This document shows positions 1 through 6,648 of a stretch of DNA of 13,398 nucleotides, in pieces (the stretch's first letter is position 1; each line of letters opens with the position of its first letter). A program made the translations under genes and the position numbers. The stretch lies in contig CAZFSR010000021.1 in NCBI GenBank assembly GCA_964521575.1, positions 1 to 13,398 on the forward strand, in the 5' to 3' direction. Below the pieces are notes generated by a model that was given only the letters and a program-made list of their open reading frames with translations, did not search any database and was not told the DNA's origin. The stretch is from 79-D21 sp964521575. GTDB taxonomy: Bacteria > Synergistota > Synergistia > Synergistales > 79-D21.

Positions 1-57
1 CATGTGCGGCGCCTTCTCCCGCACCGCCGTGCGGAAGAAGTGGCCCGATCCGCCCAT
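1..57 (-). CDS. Possible 5' end of a truncated minus-strand gene, function unknown
   Basis: An ATG at 57-55 opens a frame that stays open to the window edge, giving 19 residues beginning MGGSGHFFRTAVREK. A GGAGG sequence (complement of 67-71) lies 9 bases upstream, which is good Shine-Dalgarno spacing, and third codon positions are almost all G or C. I do not recognise the protein. The opposite strand is also open here (from 2 to a TGA at 86-88) with equally GC-rich wobble positions, because the two frames share wobble positions. A plus-strand gene converging on the ilvD-like gene is therefore the alternative. The ribosome-binding site favours the minus-strand reading, weakly. Confidence 0.3.
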   Translation of the reverse strand, partial: MGGSGHFFRTAVREKAPHM

Positions 58-74
58 CGCCAGTAGCCTCCAGG

Positions 75-155
75 GCCGGTTTCGCTGAACTAAAACCAAG
101 CCGAACCGGGGTCAGGTCTTGAAGCTTCAAGACCTGACCCCGGTTCGCCGGTTTC
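75..155. repeat. 9-bp direct repeats flanking a palindromic element
   Basis: The sequence GCCGGTTTC occurs at 75-83 and again at 147-155. The 63 bases between the copies hold the 46-bp palindrome (102-147), whose last base overlaps the second repeat copy. Direct repeats around a small palindromic unit would fit a target duplication made when a short mobile element inserted, but a chance 9-mer match cannot be excluded. Confidence 0.4.
102..147. repeat. Perfect 46-bp palindrome, REP-like element and possible operon terminator
   Basis: Bases 102-147 are a perfect inverted repeat with 23-base arms and no spacer, centred on AAGCTT (122-127). Each arm carries the motif GGGGTCAGGTCTTGAA or its complement. 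From memory, this motif recurs in many proteobacterial genomes, often in palindromes near REP-associated tyrosine transposases (RAYTs); no transposase is present here. The element begins about 30 bases past the stop of the ilvD-like gene. On the minus strand it is followed by GCTTGGTTTTAG, so it may also end transcription of that operon. Confidence 0.7.
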
Positions 156-177
156 TCCTACAAATTCCGCCTAAAAA

Positions 178-1860
178 TTATTCCAGGATGGCACCCTCTG
201 ATGCGGACCGGACCAGCTTCGCGTATCTTCCCAAATAGCCTTTCAATTCAGCCCTCTCAGGGGGGGTCCACCGGGCTCTTCGCTCAGCCAGCTCCTCTTC
301 GCCGATATTGAGGGTCAGCAACTTCTTCCGGATATCTATGGAAATTTCGTCACCGTCTTGAATCAGTGCGATAGGGCCTCCTACTGCCGCTTCGGGGGAA
401 ATGTGGCCGACGAAGCATCCGTTGTTCGTGCCCGAAAACCGGCCGTCGGTAATGATCGCCGTCGATTTGCCGAGGTTCTGCCCGTAGAGCATTTTCGAGG
501 GGAGGTACATCTCTTTCATCCCCGGACCGCCTTTCGGCCCTTCGTACCGGATGACAAGGACATCTCCTGCCTTGATTTCCTTCCTGCCTATCGCCTCTAC
601 ACAATCCCGCTCGCTATCGAAGCAAACGGCTTTCCCGGTAAAACACCAGGCTTCTTCCGCAATTGCCGCAGGCTTGGCCACTCCTCCATCCGGAGCGATG
701 TTGCCCCTCATGATGACGAGTCCCCCGCGGAAGCAATGGGGATTATCAAGGGAACTAATTACGGCGGGATTAGGGGGATACGGATTCACATGCTCGTCCA
801 GGTTTTTCCCGACATCCTGCAGGTTCACGGTCATTGCGCCGGTATGAAGGTATTTTCGAATGACCTTCATGACTTCCGGGATTCCGCCCGCCTTGTATAA
901 ATCCTCGCAATCGTACTCCAGGGAAGCGGGGTTGATCTTCGCCACCAGGGGAATTTTCTCGCTGTAGTGATCAAACATCGAAAGGATCTCTCGCGGGCTG
1001 AAACCAAGCTCGTGCCCCAGGGCACAACCGTGTATCACGACATTGGTCGACCCCCCGACGGCCATCATGACCATGATGGCATTTTTCAGCGCTTCTTTCG
1101 TCATGATCTGCCGAGGGGTAAGACCCTGCAAAACCATTTGCACGATTTTTTCACCGCTTCGGAACGCGCTCCGTGAACGCTCGTTGTAAACTGCGGGGAT
1201 CAACCCGCCACCCGGAAGGACCATTCCCAGCGCTTCAGCAAAGGCGCACATCGTATTGGCCGTACCCATGTACTGGCAGGACCCGCAGGTCGGAGCGCAG
1301 GTCGTCGTCAGGTTCTGGAGCTCCCCGAGGGAAATCTGGCCGGTTTGGACCATCCCGACGGCTTCGGAAACCGACGTTGTATCGCTTTTTCTTTTGGTTG
1401 AGAAGGCCGGGGCTGAGCACATGAACCCTCCGGGGACCAGGATGGAGGGGATGTCGATCCTGGCAGCAGCCATAAGCATTCCCGGGACAATCTTGTCGCA
1501 GCTGCCCAGCAGGACGATCCCGTCGAAATAATGGGCCCTGGCCTGGATCTCGATGCTGTCCGCGATGATCTCCCTCGAAGGCAGGATGAAATTGGCCCCG
1601 GCGTGACCGTCAGCGAGACCGTCGCAACAGGCGATGACCCCGAACTCCACAGGAGTACCACCCGCGCGATAAACACCGTTCTTCACGCTCTCGGCGATTT
1701 TTCGCAGGTTACTGTGACCGGGGACCATCTCGTTGAACGAATTGGCGATTCCGATGACGGGCCGGGAAACATCCTCATCCGAAAAACCGTTGGCCTTCAC
1801 GAGCGCCTTGTTGGAAATCAGCTCGAAGGTACTGAAAGCGCTTGCCTTCCCCTCCCCCAC
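178..1860 (-). CDS. ilvD: IlvD/Edd-family dehydratase (dihydroxy-acid or sugar-acid dehydratase)
   Basis: This is a 560-residue Fe-S dehydratase that removes water from a 2,3-dihydroxy acid to give a 2-keto acid. Visible family motifs are IGIANS (36-41), GSCDK (119-123, with the cluster cysteine C121 and the Mg-binding lysine K123), CGSCQYMGTANTM (192-204, cluster cysteine probably C195), NIAPDGGVAKP (387-397), E450 and TDGRFSG (471-477, catalytic serine S476). The position that carries a cysteine in PCN-type [2Fe-2S] enzymes reads VPGH (46-49), as in E. coli IlvD, and an unusual CCDG occurs at 78-81. The start is a GTG with AGGAAGG seven bases upstream. It lies 76 bases after the TRAP large permease with no terminator between, so it is probably the last gene of the catabolic operon. 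That setting, with no ilvC, ilvB or leu genes nearby, favours catabolic use of a sugar acid or hydroxy acid over isoleucine/valine synthesis. The family is certain; the substrate is not. Confidence 0.88.
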   Translation of the reverse strand: MGEGKASAFSTFELISNKALVKANGFSDEDVSRPVIGIANSFNEMVPGHSNLRKIAESVKNGVYRAGGTPVEFGVIACCDGLADGHAGANFILPSREIIADSIEIQARAHYFDGIVLLGSCDKIVPGMLMAAARIDIPSILVPGGFMCSAPAFSTKRKSDTTSVSEAVGMVQTGQISLGELQNLTTTCAPTCGSCQYMGTANTMCAFAEALGMVLPGGGLIPAVYNERSRSAFRSGEKIVQMVLQGLTPRQIMTKEALKNAIMVMMAVGGSTNVVIHGCALGHELGFSPREILSMFDHYSEKIPLVAKINPASLEYDCEDLYKAGGIPEVMKVIRKYLHTGAMTVNLQDVGKNLDEHVNPYPPNPAVISSLDNPHCFRGGLVIMRGNIAPDGGVAKPAAIAEEAWCFTGKAVCFDSERDCVEAIGRKEIKAGDVLVIRYEGPKGGPGMKEMYLPSKMLYGQNLGKSTAIITDGRFSGTNNGCFVGHISPEAAVGGPIALIQDGDEISIDIRKKLLTLNIGEEELAERRARWTPPERAELKGYLGRYAKLVRSASEGAILE

Positions 1861-1936
1861 GAACCCACCTTCCTCTCATCCCTCGAAGCTTTGCAGGACA
1901 GGACACAACATCGAGCGGCTACGTTTCTGGAACGTT

Positions 1937-3220
1937 TCAGTGCCTTAACAATTGAACCAGCCCCAGGCTGACCGACGGGACATAGGTGAAGAGCATCAGG
2001 CAGGCGAACATGGCCAGGACAAACGGCAGGATCTGCCTGGATATGCCCTCGATCGACTCCCCGGAAATGGCCGAGGCAACGAACAGGTTGATCCCGTAGG
2101 GAGGCGTGATGAACCCGATCGCCAAGTTGACCGTGATGATGATGCCGAAGTGGATCGGGTCCACGCCCAGCCGGGTCACAACCGGGAGGAGGATCGGCGT
2201 GAGGATGATTACGGCCGCGATGTTGTCGATGAAGCACCCTACGACCAGGAGGAACAGGTTGATCATGAGCAGGATGACGACCGGGTTATGGGAAACGGCC
2301 CCCAGCCACTGGGCGATCAGCGCGGGAATCTGGGCGAGGGCCAGGTAGTTGGAGAAGGCCATGGAAAGCCCGATCATGAACTCCGTGGCGCCGTTGATCA
2401 GCGCCGAGCTCCTCAGGCACTCGTAGAGCGTCTTCCAGTCCAGTTCCTTGTAGACGAACTTCCCGATGATTACGGAATAGACCACGGCCACGACCGCCGC
2501 CTCGGTAGGGGTGAAGATGCCGCCGTAGATGCCCCCGAGGATGATGATGGGAACCATGAGGGCGCCGAGCGCTTCCCTGAAGGCCTTCCCCACGTGGGCA
2601 AGCGTCGGGGGCTCCTTGGAGCTCAGGTAGTTCCTCTTCCGGGCGGTGAAATAACAGACGGACATGAGGGCGATGCCGATCAGGATTCCCGGGACGACGC
2701 CCGCGATGAACATGTCGCCGATCGAGGTCATGGCGACGACGCTGTAGATGACGAACGGAATGCTCGGGGGAATGATGACCCCGATCGTTCCGGCGGACGC
2801 CGTCAGGGCCGCGGCGAAGTCACCGTGGTATTTTCTCTCCTTCATGGCCGGGATCATGAACGACCCGATGGCGGAAACCGTGGCCGGGCCCGAACCGGAG
2901 ATTGCCGCGAAGAACATGCAGGCCAGGACGGTGACCATGGCCAGGCCGCCGATGATGAAACCCACCAGGCTCTCGGCCAGGTTGACGAGCCTCCTGGAGA
3001 TCCCCCCGTTGCACATCAGGGCCCCCGCGAGGATGAAGAAGGGGATCGCCAGCAGCGGGAAGGAATCCAGGCCGGTGAACGACTTTTGAGCGATCATCAT
3101 CAACGGGATGTCGGTGGTCAGCACCAGGCAGATCCCGGTTGCCAGGCCCAGCGTGATGCCGATCGGGATGCTGAGCGCGATGAAGATGATCAGGAGGGAA
3201 AAGAGCAGGACCGCTTCCAT
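1937..3220 (-). CDS. dctM: TRAP transporter large permease, DctM type
   Basis: This 427-residue integral membrane protein is the transport subunit of a tripartite ATP-independent periplasmic system, driven by a sodium or proton gradient. Family motifs are LLAIPFFILAG (56-66), ISGSGPATVSAIG (107-119) and GVIIPPSIPFVIY (147-159). Hydrophobic segments run along the whole length, roughly a dozen spans, and the size is normal for DctM. The ATG follows the stop of the small permease by only two bases, so the two genes are translationally coupled, with a purine-rich GGAGAGGGGG inside the 3' end of dctQ as ribosome-binding site. It works with the DctQ-like and DctP-like proteins encoded immediately upstream. 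Substrates of the family are carboxylates such as C4-dicarboxylates, sugar acids, keto acids and aromatic acids, which suits the dehydratases and racemase of this operon. Confidence 0.95.
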   Translation of the reverse strand: MEAVLLFSLLIIFIALSIPIGITLGLATGICLVLTTDIPLMMIAQKSFTGLDSFPLLAIPFFILAGALMCNGGISRRLVNLAESLVGFIIGGLAMVTVLACMFFAAISGSGPATVSAIGSFMIPAMKERKYHGDFAAALTASAGTIGVIIPPSIPFVIYSVVAMTSIGDMFIAGVVPGILIGIALMSVCYFTARKRNYLSSKEPPTLAHVGKAFREALGALMVPIIILGGIYGGIFTPTEAAVVAVVYSVIIGKFVYKELDWKTLYECLRSSALINGATEFMIGLSMAFSNYLALAQIPALIAQWLGAVSHNPVVILLMINLFLLVVGCFIDNIAAVIILTPILLPVVTRLGVDPIHFGIIITVNLAIGFITPPYGINLFVASAISGESIEGISRQILPFVLAMFACLMLFTYVPSVSLGLVQLLRH

Positions 3221-3222
3221 GG

Positions 3223-3705
3223 TCAGGCAGCCCCCTCTCCCGGCTGCTTCGCGAACAGCTTGCGAATCTCCACGATGAGGCGTAGGGCCATCAGGCCGGA
3301 CCCCACCGGAACGGAAGCGTACGCCCAGGCCATCGGGATTTCCATGGCAGCGGAAATCTGCCCCCTCGTCAAAAGATGCCGGGTGATCATGCTCCCCTGG
3401 TAGGCCAGGAACGCGCAGAAGGCAAACCAGGTCAGCAGCACGAAAAGCTCGAAAATCTTGCGGGCCTTTCCCTTAAGCATGTCCGCGAACATTTCCACCC
3501 TGAAGTGGCTTCGTTCCTTGACCGCGTAACTCGCCCCGATCCAGGAAAGCCAGAGGAAAATGTACCTCGCCAGTTCCTCGCTCCAGGACAGGGAGTTCCG
3601 AAAGACATAACGCATGACGACCTGTATGAAAACGAGGATGGTCATAAAGGCCAGTGACCAGACGCAGAAATATTCTTCAAAGTTGTCGATGAATTTCCTC
3701 ATCAT
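3223..3705 (-). CDS. dctQ: TRAP transporter small permease, DctQ type
   Basis: This 160-residue membrane protein has four predicted spans (about 14-34, 46-62, 86-104 and 126-144). It carries the DctQ signature in SWSEELARYIFLWLSWIGAS (40-59). It pairs with the large permease as scaffold of the TRAP complex. The frame stays open up to 3768, but the start is placed at the ATG at 3705: AAGGAG (complement of 3714-3719) lies eight bases upstream, the protein then begins MMRKFIDNFEEY as in relatives, and the longer version would have to start inside the stem-loop at 3739-3768. It lies 76 bases after the binding-protein gene and two bases before the large permease gene. Confidence 0.93.
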   Translation of the reverse strand: MMRKFIDNFEEYFCVWSLAFMTILVFIQVVMRYVFRNSLSWSEELARYIFLWLSWIGASYAVKERSHFRVEMFADMLKGKARKIFELFVLLTWFAFCAFLAYQGSMITRHLLTRGQISAAMEIPMAWAYASVPVGSGLMALRLIVEIRKLFAKQPGEGAA

Positions 3706-3738
3706 GGTTGTTTCTCCTTGCACTCGTGATATTAGAAG

Positions 3739-3768
3739 GTGACTCCCGCCCCGGGGGGCGGGAGTCAC
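3739..3768 (-). promoter_or_regulatory. Intercistronic stem-loop between dctP-like and dctQ-like genes
   Basis: A perfect 12-bp stem (GTGACTCCCGCC at 3739-3750 with its complement at 3757-3768) closes a six-base loop. It begins 13 bases after the dctP-like stop codon. On the minus strand it is followed by CTTCTAAT with no U-run, so it is unlikely to be a full terminator. The likely role is to protect the upstream mRNA end or partly attenuate transcription, so that more binding protein than permease is made. The role is inferred; the hairpin itself is plain in the sequence. Confidence 0.75.
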
Positions 3769-3781
3769 GGGGCATCGCCGA

Positions 3782-4774
3782 CTACTTCACTTTCTTCGCG
3801 ATCGCGACGATCTCGGCTCCAAGCTGGTCCTGGAACTGGTCGTAAACAGGCCGGGTGGCCTTCACGAACAACTCCTTCTGCGCGGGCGTCAGGGTGTTGA
3901 CCTTCATCCCCTTGGCCTTCAGCTCTTCCAGGAGCTTGTCTTCCTGGCTGGCGATCAGCTTGCGCTGGGCCAGGACGAATTCCCTTCCGCCTTTCACGAC
4001 GACCTGGCGAAGGTCTGCAGGGAGCTTGTCGAGCCAGGCTTTGCTCGTCAGGGCCATCGTCGCGGAGAAAACGTGGCCCGTCAGGGAGTAGTATTTCTGC
4101 ACTTCGTAGAACTTGGCGTCGTAGACGATCGCCACCGGGTTCTCTTCCCCGTCGACCGTCTTCTGCTGCAGGGCCGTGTAGAGCTCGCCGAAGTTCATCG
4201 GGGTCGGGTTGGCGCCCAGCAGCTTGAAGAAGGCGATGTGCATCGGGTTTTCCATCGTCCGGAGCTTGAGACCCTTCATGTCGGCCGGGACGAAAACGGG
4301 TTTGCGGCTGTTGGTGACGTGCCGGAAGCCGTTCTCGAAATACCCGAGGTTGACGAAGCCCAGGGGCAGGAGGTAGGAATCGAGTTTCTTGCCCAGTTCG
4401 CCGTCAAGGGCCTTGAAGGCCGAGGCGCGGCTGGTGAAAAGGAAGGGCAGGTCCAGGACCTGGAAGCGCTTGTCGAAGCCCGCGATCGCCGACGTGGCGG
4501 GCAGGGCGATCTGTATCGTGCCCATCTGGACGGACTCGGACATCTCGCGGTCCCCGCCGAGCTGGGCGTTCGGGTAAAGCTCGACCTTGATCTTGCCGTG
4601 CGAATTTTTCTCCACGTACGGCTTGAAGACATCGCGCATGCAGATGTAGTCCGGGTGGGACTCGGAAACGATGGTCCCGACCTTGATCGTATAGTCGGCC
4701 GCCATCACGGGCAGGGAAAGAGCGAAAACCAGCGCTGCCGCTAGCAGGATCTTGACCAGACGACTTGCCTTCAT
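3782..4774 (-). CDS. dctP: TRAP transporter solute-binding protein, DctP type
   Basis: This 330-residue periplasmic binding protein has a signal peptide (positive MKASRLVK, hydrophobic 9-24, cleavage probably after VMA at 23-25). The mature part shows DctP family features: PNAQLGGDREM (68-78), the FENGFRHVTN region with R151, LKLRTMENP (169-177, with R172 matching the arginine that pairs with the ligand carboxylate in this family), MNFGELYTALQQKTVDGEENP (starting at 193) and the helical tail. It captures an organic acid and delivers it to the Q and M permeases. It is separated from the LarA-like gene upstream by 142 bases in which I see no convincing promoter or terminator. A GGGGGA sequence precedes the ATG by seven bases. 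Ligand identity cannot be read directly; a carboxylate is expected. Confidence 0.95.
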   Translation of the reverse strand: MKASRLVKILLAAALVFALSLPVMAADYTIKVGTIVSESHPDYICMRDVFKPYVEKNSHGKIKVELYPNAQLGGDREMSESVQMGTIQIALPATSAIAGFDKRFQVLDLPFLFTSRASAFKALDGELGKKLDSYLLPLGFVNLGYFENGFRHVTNSRKPVFVPADMKGLKLRTMENPMHIAFFKLLGANPTPMNFGELYTALQQKTVDGEENPVAIVYDAKFYEVQKYYSLTGHVFSATMALTSKAWLDKLPADLRQVVVKGGREFVLAQRKLIASQEDKLLEELKAKGMKVNTLTPAQKELFVKATRPVYDQFQDQLGAEIVAIAKKVK

Positions 4775-4916
4775 TTGACCGTCCCCCTTCTTAATTCAAG
4801 CAGACGTCCCTCTCGGGACCCAGTCCCCCATTCGCGACTTCCATTAGATACAACTCCTGTTCAACCCCGGTTTCCGCCTCTTCCCCCCCGTCCGTTCGCA
4901 GTCCCTCTGCTTGGCG

Positions 4917-6218
4917 TTACGCGGGCGATCCCGTCTGCTTCCCTCGCACCGGAAGGGCGACTCCCCCCAGCGGAAGCACGCCGACGCGGGCCCCCGGAAT
5001 CCTTGAGAGGGCCTCGTCCAGCGCAGCCTGGACGGAGGGGAAGCGCTCGTAGCCCAGGATGCGGATGTCTTCATCGCAAAGCCCGTCCGTGACGATGAAG
5101 ACGTGCATTTTTTCCCTCACGCGCGAATTGCAGGCCGCCAGGTCCGCCGAAACCAGGTCCGCATCACGGTCCTCCGGGGACGAGGCCCTTGCCTTGGCCA
5201 ACACCTCGCCCAGGGAAAGGGCGAGCCATTCCCTGAACCTGGGGTGGTTGGTGGCGAGCCCCTCAGGGCAAGGGGCCGCGAAGACGAGGATCCCGCCGGA
5301 CCGGGCAGCGAAGTAGGCCGAGATGACACCCTTTTCCGCCTGCCAGTAGTCGATGTCGCACGGCGACGAACTCACGACGACGACGTCGGCCGGTTCGGGG
5401 ATGTGGACGCGGTAGGCCTCCCGAGCCAGGGCGGCCCCCTGGCGGTGGGCCTTCACGAAGTCCCCTGCAAAGATCCCGATGACCTCTCCCTGCCGGTTCC
5501 TGACGGTGTTGAGGATGAATGCGAGCCCGACCTTCCTCGCCACTTCCTCCATGCCCTGCCTGCACGGGTTTTCCATGACCCCGAGCGGGATGTCGGCAAG
5601 GAGGGCGGCCGCCACGTGGGTGGCCGAGGTCGTGGCAAAACCGCAGATGCCGGGCTGGACGATCTTTGCGCCCCCCGAGTAGCCAGCGTCGGAGTGGGGG
5701 ACGATATCCCCGAGCCCGACCAGGAGGTCGGCCTCCAGGGCCCGCCTGTTGACGTGGACGGGAACCCCGTAGTCGCCCGCCCGGACCGTGCCGAGGTCGA
5801 CGAGTTCCTCTTCTTTCGTCGCATCGTGCTGGAAAACCTTGAAGCGGGCCGCCATCCCCGCACCGATCTTTTCGACGATCTCGGCGTCCGTCATGACGCG
5901 GTGCGTTCCTGGAGCCGTGAGAAAGCTGATCGCGGAATCGGGGACCCCGTGACGACCCAGGTAGCCAACGAGAACGGGCAGTATGGTCTTCAGGGGAGTG
6001 TTGCGCGTGTTGTCCTCGATCAGGAGGACGATGTTCTTCTTCCCGGCCGCAAGCTCCGAGAGGGGCGGGGTGCCTTCAGGTGAATCCAGCTTCCGGAGGA
6101 TCTCAGCCTCGAGGTCGTCAAGGGGAGGCACGTTCGGCATATCGCCCCGGAAGAGCAGCCGGTCTTCCGGGACCTCGAATTCTTCCTGTGCCTTCCCGTA
6201 GGGAATGGACAGCCTCAT
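4917..6218 (-). CDS. larA: LarA-type nickel-pincer hydroxyacid racemase/epimerase
   Basis: This 433-residue cytoplasmic enzyme belongs to the LarA (DUF2088) family, which inverts the alpha carbon of 2-hydroxy acids using the nickel-pincer nucleotide (NPN) cofactor. The L. plantarum LarA residues H108, H174, K184 and H200 map to H106 (in APGTHR), H175, K185 (in SGGAKIVQPG) and H201, with the same spacings between the last three (10 and 16 residues). The nucleotide-site motif EDNTRNTP is at 68-75. Known family members act on lactate, malate, phenyllactate, 2-hydroxyglutarate and gluconate (C2 epimerase), so the substrate is open. The ATG comes 13 bases after the AcnX small-subunit gene, with AGAGGA six bases upstream. 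None of larB, larC or larE, needed to build NPN, lies in the window. The symbol is given for the family; lactate activity is not implied. Confidence 0.85.
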   Translation of the reverse strand: MRLSIPYGKAQEEFEVPEDRLLFRGDMPNVPPLDDLEAEILRKLDSPEGTPPLSELAAGKKNIVLLIEDNTRNTPLKTILPVLVGYLGRHGVPDSAISFLTAPGTHRVMTDAEIVEKIGAGMAARFKVFQHDATKEEELVDLGTVRAGDYGVPVHVNRRALEADLLVGLGDIVPHSDAGYSGGAKIVQPGICGFATTSATHVAAALLADIPLGVMENPCRQGMEEVARKVGLAFILNTVRNRQGEVIGIFAGDFVKAHRQGAALAREAYRVHIPEPADVVVVSSSPCDIDYWQAEKGVISAYFAARSGGILVFAAPCPEGLATNHPRFREWLALSLGEVLAKARASSPEDRDADLVSADLAACNSRVREKMHVFIVTDGLCDEDIRILGYERFPSVQAALDEALSRIPGARVGVLPLGGVALPVRGKQTGSPA

Positions 6219-6231
6219 CTTTTGTCCTCTC

Positions 6232-6648
6232 TCAGTCCACGCTCACCCGCAGGATGCCCGCGTCGGCGTCGATCTCAACCTGGCGGCCGTCGGCGACCGC
6301 GTCGAAGAATGCCTCGTCGGCGGCGTAAACCGAGGGGATTTCCATGATGAGCAGGGCCGACACGAACACCGGGTCGGGATTCCGGAGGACGACACCCACG
6401 GGGGCCTTCCCCTTGCGGGAGATCTTGAAAAGCCCGTCCATCTGCACGACGGAACTTCCCTTCCCCGAGTGGGCCACCAGGACTGTTCCCCCCATCGACC
6501 GCCCTTCCAGGACATGCCCCTTCTCCACGACGACGCCGGTCTCCGGCTCGACCAGGTAGAAGCACACCGCCTCGTCGCTGACCAGGGCCGGTCCGCTGCA
6601 GGTCCCGCCGGAAATGGGCGAACACTTGAACTCCAGCGTGCGGCTCAT
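6232..6648 (-). CDS. Aconitase X swivel-domain (small) subunit
   Basis: This is a 138-residue protein of the AcnX swivel domain (DUF126) family. The N-terminal motif is SGGTCSGPALVSDEAVCFY (13-31), followed by EGRSMGGTVLV (48-58), SGKGSS (61-66, the loop holding the active-site serine in relatives), GKAPVGVVLRNPDP (80-93) and MEIPSVY (102-108). It forms the active site together with the large subunit encoded just upstream. Its ATG overlaps the large-subunit stop codon in an ATGA arrangement, showing translational coupling. The frame is open further upstream, to 6903, but that extension only shadows the large subunit. Characterised relatives are cis-3-hydroxy-L-proline dehydratase and archaeal mevalonate-5-phosphate dehydratase. 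After GKGSS the sequence runs VVQMDG, where many relatives have a serine- or glycine-rich continuation, which hints at a different substrate. Confidence 0.85.
   Translation of the reverse strand: MSRTLEFKCSPISGGTCSGPALVSDEAVCFYLVEPETGVVVEKGHVLEGRSMGGTVLVAHSGKGSSVVQMDGLFKISRKGKAPVGVVLRNPDPVFVSALLIMEIPSVYAADEAFFDAVADGRQVEIDADAGILRVSVD

Noticed and set aside
2..88. Plus-strand reading ending at TGA 86-88 as a gene tail converging on the ilvD-like gene
   Set aside because: It is open and GC-rich at wobble positions, but so is the minus-strand frame, which also has a well-spaced GGAGG and ATG. The sequence alone cannot settle it, so only the minus-strand reading is listed, at low confidence.
1921..1935. 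ACGTT-N5-AACGT inverted repeat in the gap between dctM-like and ilvD-like genes
   Set aside because: The five-base arms have no flanking promoter or U-run; it is probably chance.
1952..3403. A 483-codon open frame on the plus strand
   Set aside because: It lies antisense to the clear TRAP permease genes, is extremely rich in Asp, Glu, Arg, Gly and Gln, and matches no fold. It is a typical shadow frame in GC-rich DNA.
4806..4819. Small GTCCC-TCTC-GGGAC hairpin between the LarA-like and dctP-like genes
   Set aside because: The stem is only five base pairs with no U-run, so it is too weak to call a terminator or regulatory element.
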